Numbered from the stretch's first letter, positions 17,844-26,595 are shown. The stretch is 64,000 nucleotides of DNA from Micromonospora sp. NBRC 110009 (GCF_030518795.1 NZ_CP130427.1:372001-436000), one strand, 5' to 3'. The notes: a model not told the origin generated them from the letters alone. A program made the numbers and translations.

Positions 17844-18842
17844 ATGAGTGCGGACACGCGGCTGGAGGAGCTGGGCGTGCGCGGGCTGGGCGAGGTCGAC
17901 GAGCCGGCGTTCTCGGGGCTGGCGGAACGGCACCGGCGGGAGCTGCACGTGCACTGCTACCGGATGCTCGGGTCGTTCGAGGACGCCGAGGACACCGTGC
18001 AGGAGACGTTCCTCCGTGCCTGGCGGCGGCGGGAGACCTTCGAGGGGCGGTCGACGTTCCGGGCCTGGCTGTACCGGATCGCCACCAACGCCTGCCTGGA
18101 CCTGCTCGCCAAGTGCCGCCCGGAGCCTGCGACCGGCGGCGAGGTGCTGTGGCTGCAGCCCTACCCGGACCGGCTGCTCGACGAGCTGCCCGCGGGCGAC
18201 GCGGACGAGCCGGAGACCGTCGCCGTCGCGCGGGAGACGATCGAGCTGGCGTACCTGGTCGCGGTCCAGCACCTCGCGCCGCGCCCGCGGGCCGTGCTGA
18301 TCCTGCGGGACGTGCTCGGCTGGCCGGCGAAGGACGTCGCGGAGCTCCTCGGGGACTCCGTCAACTCGGTGAACAGCGCGCTGCAGCGGGCCCGCGCCGG
18401 CATGCGGAAGCACCTGCCCGCCGAGCGGCAGGACTGGACCGGCGGCGACGAGGACGCCGGGACGCGCGAGCTGGTACGCCGCTTCACCGAGGCCAGCGTG
18501 GCCACGGACATCGACACGCTCGCCGGGATGCTGCGGGACGACGTCCGCTGCTCGATGCCGCCCACGCCCGGCCTGCACGTCGGCCGCGACGCGGTCGTGA
18601 GCGACTGGATCGAGGACGGCTTCGAGGGCATGAAGGGTCTGCGCGCCGTCCCCACCTCCGTCAACCGGCAGCCCGCCGTCGCCTTCTACCACTGGCGGGA
18701 GCGGGAGGGCGCGTACCTGCCGCTGACGATCGACGTCCTGCGTATCTCGGGCGGGGCGATCACCGAGATCATCATCTTCCACGACGACCAGTTCCCGCGG
18801 CTCGGGCTGCCGGAGCGGCTGCCGGCGGACGGCACGGAGTAG
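17844..18842 (+). CDS. ECF sigma factor with C-terminal SnoaL-like domain (SigG/TIGR02960-like)
   Basis: A 332-residue sigma-70 family factor. Region 2 covers about residues 25-95 (Y-R-M-L-G-S-F-E-D-A-E-D-T-V-Q-E-T-F-L-R-A-W) and includes the F-R-A-W-L-Y-R-I-A-T-N-A-C-L-D helix. The W-L-Q-P-Y-P-D-R-L-L-D-E linker is typical of the SigG/TIGR02960 group. Region 4 follows (A-V-L-I-L-R-D-V-L-G-W-P-A-K-D-V-A-E-L-L). The last 120 residues look like a SnoaL/NTF2 fold (H-V-G-R-D-A-V), which in related factors modulates activity in place of an anti-sigma factor. The start is ATG 17844; GTG 17841 is directly upstream in frame. Two small genes follow. Confidence 0.88.
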   Translation: MSADTRLEELGVRGLGEVDEPAFSGLAERHRRELHVHCYRMLGSFEDAEDTVQETFLRAWRRRETFEGRSTFRAWLYRIATNACLDLLAKCRPEPATGGEVLWLQPYPDRLLDELPAGDADEPETVAVARETIELAYLVAVQHLAPRPRAVLILRDVLGWPAKDVAELLGDSVNSVNSALQRARAGMRKHLPAERQDWTGGDEDAGTRELVRRFTEASVATDIDTLAGMLRDDVRCSMPPTPGLHVGRDAVVSDWIEDGFEGMKGLRAVPTSVNRQPAVAFYHWREREGAYLPLTIDVLRISGGAITEIIIFHDDQFPRLGLPERLPADGTE

Positions 18843-18850
18843 TAGTCCCG

Positions 18851-19153
18851 GTGCGGACGCTCACGCTGCGCGGTGGCGCGCGTGTCGCGGTGGTCGCGGC
18901 GGAGTGGCGCGGCGCGTTCGGCGTCGTGACCCGCGGGCGGGTGCAGCTGGAGCTGCGCGACGGCGAGCCCGGGCCGGTCCTCGGACGCGACGCCGGGTTC
19001 TGGCTCCGCGGCACCGGCGTCCGCGCCCTGCGGAACCCCGGCCGTCGCACGGCGACGGTGCGCATCGTCACGCCGAGGGACAAAACCGTCACATACCAGA
19101 CAACACACCCCGTACGCCAGCTGATGGAGGAACGACATGAACAGCATGAATGA
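18851..19153 (+). CDS. Small cupin-like beta protein following the sigma factor
   Basis: A 100-residue protein from GTG 18851, 8 bp after the sigma-factor stop. Strand-rich sequence with L-R-G-G-A-R-V-A-V-V, V-V-T-R-G-R-V-Q-L-E-L, G-F-W-L-R-G-T-G and N-P-G-R-R-T-A-T-V-R-I-V resembles one half of a RmlC-like cupin barrel, but metal-binding histidines are missing. Its last residues (R-H-E-Q-H-E) are encoded across the start of the next gene, an overlap of 17 bp. Could be a small effector-binding partner of the sigma factor; function not known. Confidence 0.55.
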   Translation: MRTLTLRGGARVAVVAAEWRGAFGVVTRGRVQLELRDGEPGPVLGRDAGFWLRGTGVRALRNPGRRTATVRIVTPRDKTVTYQTTHPVRQLMEERHEQHE

Positions 19154-19592
19154 CACCCGGGTCGTCGCAGGCCCGGCATCGGGCCAGACCAGCCACACCC
19201 ACCGAGCCCGCCGGCTCGCCGTCACCGGCGTCATTGCCACCCTCGCAGCGATGGTGGCCACCACCCTCGCCGCTGCGCTTGCCCAGGCCGTTGGCGTCGA
19301 CTTCGAGGTCCCCGATGGTGGCGAGACGATCCCGTTGCCCGGGTTCGCCGTGGTGACCGGCTTCTTCTCGATCGTGGGCATCGTCATTGCCGGCGCTCTT
19401 CTTCGTTGGAGCGCCCGCCCCGCCGAACGATTCGTGTGGACGGCGGTGTCGCTGACCGCGATCTCATTGGTCCCGCCCTTCCTCTTCGGGGCAGACACCG
19501 CCACCACCACCGCCCTCCTCGGGCTGCACCTCGTCGCTGCGGCGGTGATGATCCCCACCCTGGCGCGGAGCCTCCGCACCCGGACCGATTGA
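19137..19592 (+). CDS. DUF6069-like four-helix membrane protein
   Basis: A 151-residue protein with four predicted membrane helices: A-V-T-G-V-I-A-T-L-A-A-M-V, F-A-V-V-T-G-F-F-S-I-V-G-I-V-I, a third in W-T-A-V-S-L-T-A-I-S-L-V-P-P-F-L-F-G, and a fourth in L-L-G-L-H-L-V-A-A-A-V-M-I. The pattern fits the DUF6069 family of actinobacterial membrane proteins. Start ATG 19137 has GGAGG at proper spacing. Co-transcribed with the sigma factor, so possibly its target or sensor; no biochemical function is known. Confidence 0.75.
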   Translation: MNSMNDTRVVAGPASGQTSHTHRARRLAVTGVIATLAAMVATTLAAALAQAVGVDFEVPDGGETIPLPGFAVVTGFFSIVGIVIAGALLRWSARPAERFVWTAVSLTAISLVPPFLFGADTATTTALLGLHLVAAAVMIPTLARSLRTRTD

Positions 19593-19831
19593 CGATCCTG
19601 TCGGGCAGGCTGACGCCTGTGTGGACCGCCGGCTACGCGGCGCTGACCCTTCGGCTGCGATGCAGGCGCTGCCGACGGTCAGCGCATCCTGAACCTCCCA
19701 GACCGCTCCTCGGGCATCCGCCAACCGGCTCGCCGAGCGCGTTGGTGGCCGCGGTTGATCCGGCGCCGCCGGGCGTCGATGTCCGGGCGACGAGGGTTCG
19801 TGTGAGGGGCGAAGGTTGCCCCTGTCGACCT

Positions 19832-19859
19832 GAGAGACTACTTTCGAAACATGTCTCTC
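19832..19859. promoter_or_regulatory. 28-bp dyad operator over the ArsR-family start codon
   Basis: GAGAGAC at 19832-19838 and GTCTCTC at 19853-19859 surround a centred TTTCGAAA palindrome (19842-19849), giving 22 of 28 symmetric positions. The ATG of the ArsR gene is inside the right half, so binding would block initiation. There is no usual ribosome-binding site in front of this ATG, suggesting a leaderless message. Confidence 0.65.
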
Positions 19860-20444
19860 ACGAATCCGTTCGGGGATATGGAGCTGACCACTCCGCAGGC
19901 GCTGCGGGCGTTGGCTCATCCGGTACGGCTGGCCCTGCTCGATCGGTTGCAGCGACACGGCCCCGCGACGGCCACCCAGCTCGCACCGCACGTTGGTGCC
20001 ACGCCGTCGGTCGTCAGCTGGCACCTACGGCACCTCGCTTCCTTCGGTCTCGTCACCGACTGGGACGGCGCGACGAGTAAGCGAGAGCGGTGGTGGCAGG
20101 CGGCAGCCAAGGGCTTCCGCTTCACCGTGCCCGACGATGCAGAGGGCCAGGATGCGGCGCGGCAGCTGCGCGCCGAGATGTTCGCCCGATCCGCGGAGGC
20201 GCCCGTGCAGTGGTCGCTGCGGGACGAGCCTCGGCTGAGCCCGGAGTGGCAGGCCCTGGCGGGGCTGGCCGATACCCGGTTCGTCATTACTGCTGATGAG
20301 TTGCGGCAGCTCGAAGAAGCGATCGAGGCACTGCTCGCGCCGTACGTCCGGCGTAAGGGTGGCCAGTTGCCGGACGGTGCGCGGCTTGTCCGGATGCTGC
20401 GCTATCTGCTGCCTGAGCCCGGCGACGACCCGGCGGCGTCATGA
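19851..20444 (+). CDS. ArsR-family winged-helix transcriptional repressor
   Basis: A 197-residue regulator. The N-terminal winged helix reads L-R-A-L-A-H-P-V-R-L-A-L-L-D-R-L, then A-T-Q-L-A-P-H-V-G-A-T-P-S-V-V-S-W-H-L-R-H-L as recognition helix. The remaining 110 residues form a helical domain without the C-x-C metal site of classical ArsR, so it more likely senses an organic ligand. Its stop overlaps the start of the MFS gene (ATGA), so repressor and transporter are coupled. The dyad over its own start suggests autoregulation of the pair. Confidence 0.88.
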   Translation: MSLTNPFGDMELTTPQALRALAHPVRLALLDRLQRHGPATATQLAPHVGATPSVVSWHLRHLASFGLVTDWDGATSKRERWWQAAAKGFRFTVPDDAEGQDAARQLRAEMFARSAEAPVQWSLRDEPRLSPEWQALAGLADTRFVITADELRQLEEAIEALLAPYVRRKGGQLPDGARLVRMLRYLLPEPGDDPAAS

Positions 20445-21709
20445 CCGCCACCAGCACGAGGCCCCCGACGGTCCTGCGCGACAATCGGCGTTTTCGGACT
20501 TTCTGGGCCGGGGAAACCATTTCCCAGTTCGGCGACCGAATCAGCGAGCTGGCCCTGCCGCTGATCGCTGTGACCGTCCTCGCCGCGACGCCCGCACAGG
20601 TCAGCATCCTCACCGCACTGATCTGGCTACCCAACCTGCTGGGCATGTTCGTCGGCGCGTGGGTGGATCAACGAACCCGCAAGCGCCGCCTGCTGATCGT
20701 GGCCGACCTGGTCCGCGCGGCGGTGCTGCTCAGCCTTCCGGTGGCCTACCTACTGGACGTGGTCACGCTGACTCAGCTCTATCTGGTGGCCCTGCTCACC
20801 GGGGCCGGTGCGGTCCTGTTCGGCATGGCGCGCCAGGCGTTCTTCGTCGCGCTGGTCCCGCCGTCGGCCTACGTGGAGGCGAACAGCAAGCTGAGTCTGA
20901 GCCGTGCGGCCTCGTTCGTGGCCGGGCCGGCCCTCGGCGGCGGTCTGGTCCAGTCCCTCACCGCCCCGGTCGCGGTCCTCGTGGACGTGGTGTCCTTCCT
21001 TGGTTCCGCGCTGTTGATCGGCAGGATTCCGGTGACCGAGGCCCGGCCGGCGCCACCGCGGTCATCGACGCTCGGCCTGGTCCGCGACGGACTCGTGCTG
21101 GTGCTGCGTCATCCGGTGATGCGCGCCGCTCTCGGCTGCACGAGCACGGTCAACTTCTTCACCCTTATGACCAACGCACTGCTCGTACTGTATGCCAGCC
21201 GTGAGCTTGGTCTGTCGGCCGGCGCAATCGGCATCGCGTTCGGCGGCGGCGCGGTCGGTGGCCTGGCTGGCGCGGCACTGGCACCTCGGCTCTCCCGCAC
21301 CATCGGACTGGGCCGCACCGCAATGATCGGCGCGGTTCTCTTTCCCGCGCCCTTGGCGCTGACCGCGTTCGTGTCCGGCCCGACCTGGGCCCGAATCGCA
21401 GCGCTCGCAGCTATCGAACTGGTCTCCAGCGTCGGCGTGATGCTGATGGACGTCAACCTCAACGCCCTGCTCACCTCGGTCACGCCCGACGACGCGCGCG
21501 GGCGCCGGGCGGGCGCGTACAGCGCCGTCAACTACGGGATCAGACCGTTCGGAGCAGTGGTTGGCGGCTGGTTGGGCACCACCATCGGGCTGCGACCGAC
21601 GCTGGTCGTCGCCGGCCTTGGCGGTGCTCTCGCCGTACTGTGGCTACTCGCCTCGCCGGTGCGTCACATCGCCACCATCGACGAGTCGTCGGAGAGGCGA
21701 GGGACGTGA
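20441..21709 (+). CDS. MFS transporter coupled to the ArsR-type regulator
   Basis: A 422-residue membrane protein of the enterobactin-exporter/macrolide-efflux-like MFS branch (F-R-T-F-W-A-G-E-T-I-S-Q-F-G-D-R-I at the N-terminus, motif-A-like W-V-D-Q-R-T-R-K-R-R between TM2 and TM3). Around ten to twelve hydrophobic helices. It overlaps the regulator stop by 4 bp. Together they form a self-regulated export module; the exported compound is not indicated. Confidence 0.9.
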   Translation: MTATSTRPPTVLRDNRRFRTFWAGETISQFGDRISELALPLIAVTVLAATPAQVSILTALIWLPNLLGMFVGAWVDQRTRKRRLLIVADLVRAAVLLSLPVAYLLDVVTLTQLYLVALLTGAGAVLFGMARQAFFVALVPPSAYVEANSKLSLSRAASFVAGPALGGGLVQSLTAPVAVLVDVVSFLGSALLIGRIPVTEARPAPPRSSTLGLVRDGLVLVLRHPVMRAALGCTSTVNFFTLMTNALLVLYASRELGLSAGAIGIAFGGGAVGGLAGAALAPRLSRTIGLGRTAMIGAVLFPAPLALTAFVSGPTWARIAALAAIELVSSVGVMLMDVNLNALLTSVTPDDARGRRAGAYSAVNYGIRPFGAVVGGWLGTTIGLRPTLVVAGLGGALAVLWLLASPVRHIATIDESSERRGT

Positions 21710-21948
21710 ACCCGAAACCCCCTCCGGCATGCTGTGGATCGTTGCCCTACAGCGGTTGACAGCCCGTGTCGGCGTCAGTTGTGCCCCGACGATCTCGCCG
21801 TCCGTCGCTCGCCGTCCAGGTTCCGCATCGGCCGCGATCTCCGCCGGGGATGCGGACTTCGACCGCCATGTCGGGTACGGATCGGGCAGGCTGCTCGCTG
21901 CACTCTCGGCGGGCACCGGACCGGCGAACTCGTCCCGGTGCTCCTGGC

Positions 21949-22863
21949 CTACGGGAGTACCGCATGCAGGTGCTTCCGGATCTCGTCATGGGGAACGGTG
22001 AGCTCTAGCCCGAGACGGTCGGCGCACTTGCGCTCAAGTCGTCCAAACAGGTCGACGGTCGCCCACAACGCACGGGCGACGTCGTCCGCGTCGTAGCTGG
22101 CATAAGCGCTGCGGAGATCGTGGAGAGCTTGTCGGTCGGCCCACCGTTCCAGAAAACGTCCACCATGCCAGGTGTCAACGGGACGGGACGCCTGCGCGTG
22201 CCAAGCGAGCAGCCTGACCAGCAATGTCTTCAGGTAGCAGTCGCAGCACTCCTTGGCGATCCAAACCTCGCCCCGTCGTAGCTTCTTGGCGGTCCACAGT
22301 GCGTGATACCAAAAGTCGTGAGTCAGGTGGCCGAAGACAGCGGTATCCGGCGGAGCCGGCCGCACCGGTGCAGCGCCGCCTGGCAGCCTTCTCTCCAGGT
22401 TGACCTTGTCGACCAGCACCCGGAACCCCCGGCCCCACACCGTAGCCGCCTCGGGATCCGTACCGATCTGCTCCACTGCGGCTGACGGCAGAAGCGCGAA
22501 GTCGACGTCCTGCCCGGTGTCAAAAAGTACCCGCCGCTCGATGAACCCCCCGACTGCGGTGGGTTCGGTAAAGGTCAGCAACGGCCGACCGAACGTTGTC
22601 AGCCAGCTGCCGTCGGTCGCGTAGGTCGTCGGATCGTCGACCACGATGACGATGTCGATGTCGGACCACTGATCCGCTGGAACGTCGGCGCGGGCGTGCG
22701 ACCCGACCACCAGCGCGGCACGGATGTCGTGGCGCTGCTGAGCCCACATTGCGATAGCGGCCAGCAAGCTCTCGATGTTGTCCACGACGGCAGCGTCCAC
22801 GATCGCGGCCAGCACCGACAATCCAACCCCCGACAAACGGCCAGAAGGACGCTTCAGGTACAC
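21949..22863 (-). CDS. Aminoglycoside 6-adenylyltransferase-like nucleotidyltransferase
   Basis: A 304-residue protein of the streptomycin/aminoglycoside adenylyltransferase (ANT(6)) family. The nucleotidyltransferase signature is V-V-G-S-H-A-R-A-D followed by W-S-D-I-D-I-V-I-V, giving the catalytic Asp pair, with D-V-D-F-A-L-L-P as the third acidic strand. The helical C-terminal part has F-W-Y-H-A-L-W-T-A-K-K-L-R-R-G-E-V-W-I-A-K, a conserved substrate-binding region. The first 20 residues may be extra, and a GTG inside them is possible as start. It may modify an aminoglycoside or another small molecule; resistance is not proven by sequence. Confidence 0.83.
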   Translation of the reverse strand: MYLKRPSGRLSGVGLSVLAAIVDAAVVDNIESLLAAIAMWAQQRHDIRAALVVGSHARADVPADQWSDIDIVIVVDDPTTYATDGSWLTTFGRPLLTFTEPTAVGGFIERRVLFDTGQDVDFALLPSAAVEQIGTDPEAATVWGRGFRVLVDKVNLERRLPGGAAPVRPAPPDTAVFGHLTHDFWYHALWTAKKLRRGEVWIAKECCDCYLKTLLVRLLAWHAQASRPVDTWHGGRFLERWADRQALHDLRSAYASYDADDVARALWATVDLFGRLERKCADRLGLELTVPHDEIRKHLHAVLP

Positions 22864-22869
22864 CGATAC

Positions 22870-22899
22870 TGCCAGAGCGGAGGGACTTGAACCCCTAAG
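22870..22899 (-). pseudogene. tRNA-like 3' end fragment (Leu/Ser type)
   Basis: Read on the minus strand, an AGGGG - TTCAAGT - CCCTC arm is followed by CGCTCTGGCA, resembling the T arm and acceptor 3' strand of a class II tRNA. The T stem has a mismatch and a wobble, and no matching 5' acceptor strand lies upstream. Probably a scar of a past integration; weak on its own. Confidence 0.35.
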
Positions 22900-22976
22900 C
22901 CGCGAGGCGACGGTAGATCCCCCGAAAGCGGACTCGTCGTCCCGTGTTCAGCCGGTACTGGCCCACGAGCAGTAGG

Positions 22977-23702
22977 TCACGTGTGGGGATGGTTGGTGAT
23001 GCCGTCCAGGATGGTGATCAGGGTGTGGTGGAAGGTTTCCTCGGCGTTGAGGTGGGCGCCGTCGACGACGAGCCGGGCGACGGTGGGGTAGCGGCCCGTT
23101 TCGAGCATGCGTGTCAGGTAGGGACCGAGGGCGGCCTGCCAAGCGGACACGTCGGTGCCGGTTGAACGGGCGGTGCGTCGCTCGGTGATCTCCCTGCGGA
23201 GCGCTCCGACGATGAACGCGTTGAGGGCGCCCACAGCCCGCTGGAGATCGTCGATACCGCGCACGCCAGGGGCCTGGCTGAGCGCCGCCGCGGTCGATTC
23301 GCCCACAGCGAGCGCGTGAGGTCCTAGGTGTGGCCTTCCGCCGAGCAGGTCGACGAACCACTCATGATCAAGAGCGGCATCGCGAGTCCGGTGAGCGATG
23401 GCCAGTACCGTCGCGCGCCACTCGGAGTGCTGGCCGGCCTCGGCGATCTGGGCGTACACGGCGTCGACCATCAGATCGAGCAGTTCGGATCTGTTGATCA
23501 CGTAGTGGTAGAGCCGCATCGGACCGACACCGAGCTCTTTGGCGATCTTGCGTACCGATAGCCCGTCGAGGCCGTGTGCGTCGGCGATCCGGATAGCCGT
23601 GGCGGCGATCTTCGCGCGGCTCAGCGGCACCGGCGCCGCCCGCGGCTGAGGCTCGGGCCGTTCCCAGACGGGCAGCGCTGCGCTACCGTACGGCGTATCC
23701 AT
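22977..23702 (-). CDS. TetR-family repressor, divergent to the FAD monooxygenase
   Basis: A 241-residue TetR regulator with C-terminal TetR-C-like domain. After a 25-residue leader, the DNA-binding region reads I-A-A-T-A-I-R-I-A-D-A-H-G-L-D-G-L-S-V-R-K-I-A-K-E-L-G-V-G-P-M-R-L-Y-H-Y-V. Only 30 bp separate its start from the divergent monooxygenase start, and a GTATC/GATAC dyad spans its ATG. This arrangement strongly suggests that it represses both genes and responds to a substrate of the monooxygenase, as in TetR/TetX-like pairs. Confidence 0.9.
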   Translation of the reverse strand: MDTPYGSAALPVWERPEPQPRAAPVPLSRAKIAATAIRIADAHGLDGLSVRKIAKELGVGPMRLYHYVINRSELLDLMVDAVYAQIAEAGQHSEWRATVLAIAHRTRDAALDHEWFVDLLGGRPHLGPHALAVGESTAAALSQAPGVRGIDDLQRAVGALNAFIVGALRREITERRTARSTGTDVSAWQAALGPYLTRMLETGRYPTVARLVVDGAHLNAEETFHHTLITILDGITNHPHT

Positions 23703-23709
23703 GAGATAC
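23695..23709. promoter_or_regulatory. Candidate TetR operator
   Basis: GTATC-CATGA-GATAC, an inverted repeat centred on the regulator's ATG. The remaining space to the monooxygenase contains GCGTACGTTAACG, which could widen the site. Both divergent promoters must overlap here because the gap is 30 bp. Confidence 0.5.
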
Positions 23710-23732
23710 AGCGTACGTTAACGGAGACGTTG

Positions 23733-24857
23733 ATGCGAATTGCGATCGCCGGTGGTGGCCTCGGTGGCCTGACGCTGGCCCGAATCCTGCACCGGCACGG
23801 CATCGGCGCGGTGGTGTACGAACGCGAGGCAAGCCGATCCGCGCGATCACAGGGCGGATCGCTCGACCTGCACCCGGAGTCCGGGCAACGGGCCCTGGCC
23901 GATGCGGGCCTCGCCGGCCGATTCCGGTCCGAGGCACGGCCGGAGGGCGAGGAACATCGCATCCTCGACCTGGCCGGACGCACCCTCGTGCACCACAAGC
24001 CACAACCCGGCTCATTCTCCGGACGCCCCGAGATCGACCGCAGCGTACTGCGTGATCTTCTGCTCGATTCGCTCCCCCGCGACGCGGTGGCCTGGCAGCA
24101 CCGGCTCGTCGCGGCGACGCCACGACCCGACGGAGGCTTCGGGCTCATGTTCGATGGCGGCCACAGCGCCGACTGCGACGTCCTCATCGGCGCGGATGGC
24201 GCACGCTCGGTCGTCCGGTCGCTGCTGACCGACGCGACACTGTCCTCCGTGGCCACCTTGGTAGAACTCAACATCAGCGACGCCGACCGGCGCCACCCGG
24301 ATCTCGCCGAGCTGGTCGGCCCCGGAAACCTCTGGTGCATCGGCGTGAACCAGATCCTGGCAGCGCAACGCCTCGGCGACGGCAGCATCCGAGTCGGGAT
24401 CTCCCTACGCGCGGACGATCGCCACCTGGACACCTACCGCAGCAAGCGCGCTCTGCTGGACATGTTCGATGGCTGGGACCCCAGCCTCACCGCACTCATC
24501 GAAGCCGGCGACAGCCCGCCGACCCCACGCAGGATCGAGGCGATGCCCACCGGTACACGATGGGCCCACCAGCCGGGCATCACCCTCATCGGTGACGCCG
24601 CGCACCTCATGCCGCCGGTCGGCGAGGGCGCCAACCAAGCCATGCTCGACGCCGCCGAACTCGCCGCCGAACTCGCCACCAACCCCGCCGACCCCGACTC
24701 GGCGATCCAGACGTACGAAAAGGCGATGTTCATCAGAACCCACCCGATCGCCGAAATGTCCGCACGAGTCCAGGCAATGATGCTGTCCCCCACCGCAGCC
24801 GACGACATCATCCGCTTCTTCACGCCGCGGCCCACCGAGCCGGCACCCGCAGACTGA
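23733..24857 (+). CDS. FAD-dependent monooxygenase (TetX-like group)
   Basis: A 374-residue flavoprotein hydroxylase. Residues 1-35 hold the FAD dinucleotide motif I-A-G-G-G-L-G-G-L-T-L-A-R and E-R at the end of the second strand. The D-G motif is D-V-L-I-G-A-D-G-A-R-S-V-V-R, and the G-D motif is T-L-I-G-D-A-A-H-L-M-P-P-V-G-E-G-A-N-Q-A. The Q-G-G-S-L-D-L-H segment and overall length match the TetX-like class A monooxygenases. ATG 23733 follows GGAG. It probably hydroxylates an aromatic or antibiotic substrate under control of the divergent TetR. Confidence 0.9.
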   Translation: MRIAIAGGGLGGLTLARILHRHGIGAVVYEREASRSARSQGGSLDLHPESGQRALADAGLAGRFRSEARPEGEEHRILDLAGRTLVHHKPQPGSFSGRPEIDRSVLRDLLLDSLPRDAVAWQHRLVAATPRPDGGFGLMFDGGHSADCDVLIGADGARSVVRSLLTDATLSSVATLVELNISDADRRHPDLAELVGPGNLWCIGVNQILAAQRLGDGSIRVGISLRADDRHLDTYRSKRALLDMFDGWDPSLTALIEAGDSPPTPRRIEAMPTGTRWAHQPGITLIGDAAHLMPPVGEGANQAMLDAAELAAELATNPADPDSAIQTYEKAMFIRTHPIAEMSARVQAMMLSPTAADDIIRFFTPRPTEPAPAD

Positions 24858-25033
24858 CAACACGCGACGCAGCCGGCCCCGCCCTTGGTAGACGCTCCTG
24901 CCACGGAGGATCGGATGTCCGATCACCCCGCGACCCCGAGTCATGGACGCCTGCGAGGCAGAGGTGGAACAAGGTTTCGGCCGGTCAGATGAGGCATCGT
25001 CTGAGCACCGGCGCACGCTGCGACGGGGTGCGG

Positions 25034-25792
25034 TCAGCGATCTGGTGTCCCGAGTATGAGGGTGAGGTCTTCTTCGGCCGCTAGCACAACACCGTCGAAC
25101 TCCACCTGCGCGACGGCCACTGCGGCTGCCCGGTCATTGCCTGGCCAAAAGTGGGTGAGCATCAGTCGGCGGGCACCCGCCCGACGAGCCCAGAGACCGG
25201 CCTCGGTGGAGGTCATGAGATTGCGTGTGGGGCGGCTAGTCTCGCCCTCGCGGTCGGTGGCCTCGACGACGAACAGGTCGGCGTCACGGCCCAGTTCGGC
25301 CAGCGCGGGCGTCGGGCCGGTGTCCCCGGAGTAGGCAAAGGCTATCCCGTCGGCCTGGATACGGATGCCTGCGTTGGGCACGTAGTGCGGGAGTGACAGT
25401 CCGATGAGGTCAAACGGCCCGACCCGGTAGCTGCCGGGCAGCAGGTGCACGTCGAAGACTGCATGTAGGTCGACATCGGGCTCCAAGCCGCTGAGCCGGT
25501 CGAGCACACCTGGCGGGCAGTACAACGGCAGCCGTGGTTCCCCATGCTCGCCATAGAACCGCATCCGGAACAGCCCGTGCAGGTCAATGCAGTGGTCAGG
25601 ATGCTCATGAGTGATGACGACAGCGTCCACTGCACCATCTGGCCAGTGCCTGAGCAACCGCGGCAGCGTGGCGTAGCCCAGGTCAAGCGCCAAGCGGTAG
25701 CCGTCCCAGTCCACTGCGAAACCGCTACAAGCACGGCCCGGCTCGGGAAAGGCGCCAGAACTGCCGAGCACGGTGATCTGTCGCATCCGCAC
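25034..25792 (-). CDS. MBL-fold metallo-hydrolase (RNase Z-like)
   Basis: A 252-residue metallo-beta-lactamase-fold protein. The N-terminus T-V-L-G-S-S-G-A-F-P-E-P resembles RNase Z-type enzymes. The di-metal motif is T-H-E-H-P-D-H, further ligands are in Y-S-G-D-T-G and L-T-H-F-W-P. The L-P-H-Y-V-P-N-A-G segment fits the small RNase Z-like hydrolases often annotated as cyclic phosphodiesterases. It is monocistronic between two tRNA-derived scars. Substrate unknown. Confidence 0.87.
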   Translation of the reverse strand: MRMRQITVLGSSGAFPEPGRACSGFAVDWDGYRLALDLGYATLPRLLRHWPDGAVDAVVITHEHPDHCIDLHGLFRMRFYGEHGEPRLPLYCPPGVLDRLSGLEPDVDLHAVFDVHLLPGSYRVGPFDLIGLSLPHYVPNAGIRIQADGIAFAYSGDTGPTPALAELGRDADLFVVEATDREGETSRPTRNLMTSTEAGLWARRAGARRLMLTHFWPGNDRAAAVAVAQVEFDGVVLAAEEDLTLILGTPDR

Positions 25793-25838
25793 ACAATGCC
25801 AGACCGCCAGCCATCTATCTGGACCAGGCCTTCGAACG

Positions 25839-25888
25839 TGGAGCGGCTGACGGGAATCGAACCCCGCACGGCCAGCTTGGGAAGCGGG
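25839..25888 (-). pseudogene. tRNA-Gly (CCC-type) 3'-half fragment
   Basis: The minus strand gives an anticodon-loop sequence TTCCCAA, a variable region, a T loop TTCGATT with one extra G in the stem, and acceptor end CCGCTCC-A. This is the 3' half of a tRNA-Gly; the D arm and 5' acceptor strand are missing, and there is a mismatch in the anticodon stem. A tRNA 3'-half copy without the rest is the typical scar of an integrase attachment site. Confidence 0.6.
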
Positions 25889-26595
25889 TTAATCTATACG
25901 TTCCCCTGCGCTGATCCACCGCCTGATCCTCTTGCCCAACGTTCGGCAGACGATCCTTCAAGATGGACACTCGGACGGTAGCGTGACAAGATCTCCGAGT
26001 GAGCTGGCAAGCTCGCATCACCACGGAGCCCTGGTGGGCTATTTCGGCATTTTTGGCCAATGAGGGTCAGAAAACTAGAGAAGGCTATAAAGATCGGGCC
26101 TTCCTCATTTTCGCCCACGCATGTAGCACTTGGTGGCCGCCACCCCGTCAGCCAGTTGGTGAAAAGTTCAGCCGTTGACTTGTCACCGCCATGCGAGCAC
26201 CATCAGTGACGCATTCAGAGTCGACAGAACTAGGCGGCCCGGGTAAAAGAACCCGAGACGTAGAGACACGATCGTTGACAAACGAGCATGTCAAAACGCT
26301 CGCGCAGTTCCTGTCGACACCTCCTTCCGTGGGATCCACAACCAGCGGAGGGCAGTGATACCAGATGCCGCTCGGCGCGCATCGCGACCCGATTTGCGGA
26401 AGCGGCACCGTTCCTTATCCAACGCATACTTCGCGTCTCGGGAACGTTCTGAGGTGAGATCCCGCATTGCTGGTCGCCGTCGCGGCCTTGTTCATCCTGC
26501 TCGGCACGCCCGCGCCCCGCCCTCACAGTTGGGCGGGTGTGGCCAGATGTCACCACTACGCGAACCGCGCGTAGCACTCCCATTAAGGAGACCCC
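25889..26595. other. Gene-free, locally AT-richer region
   Basis: About 700 bp without a credible gene on either strand. AT content is clearly above the surroundings around 26040-26130, suggesting foreign origin or promoter-rich sequence. It ends with the leader of the secreted hydrolase, which has AGGAGA shortly before ATG 26596. Confidence 0.45.
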
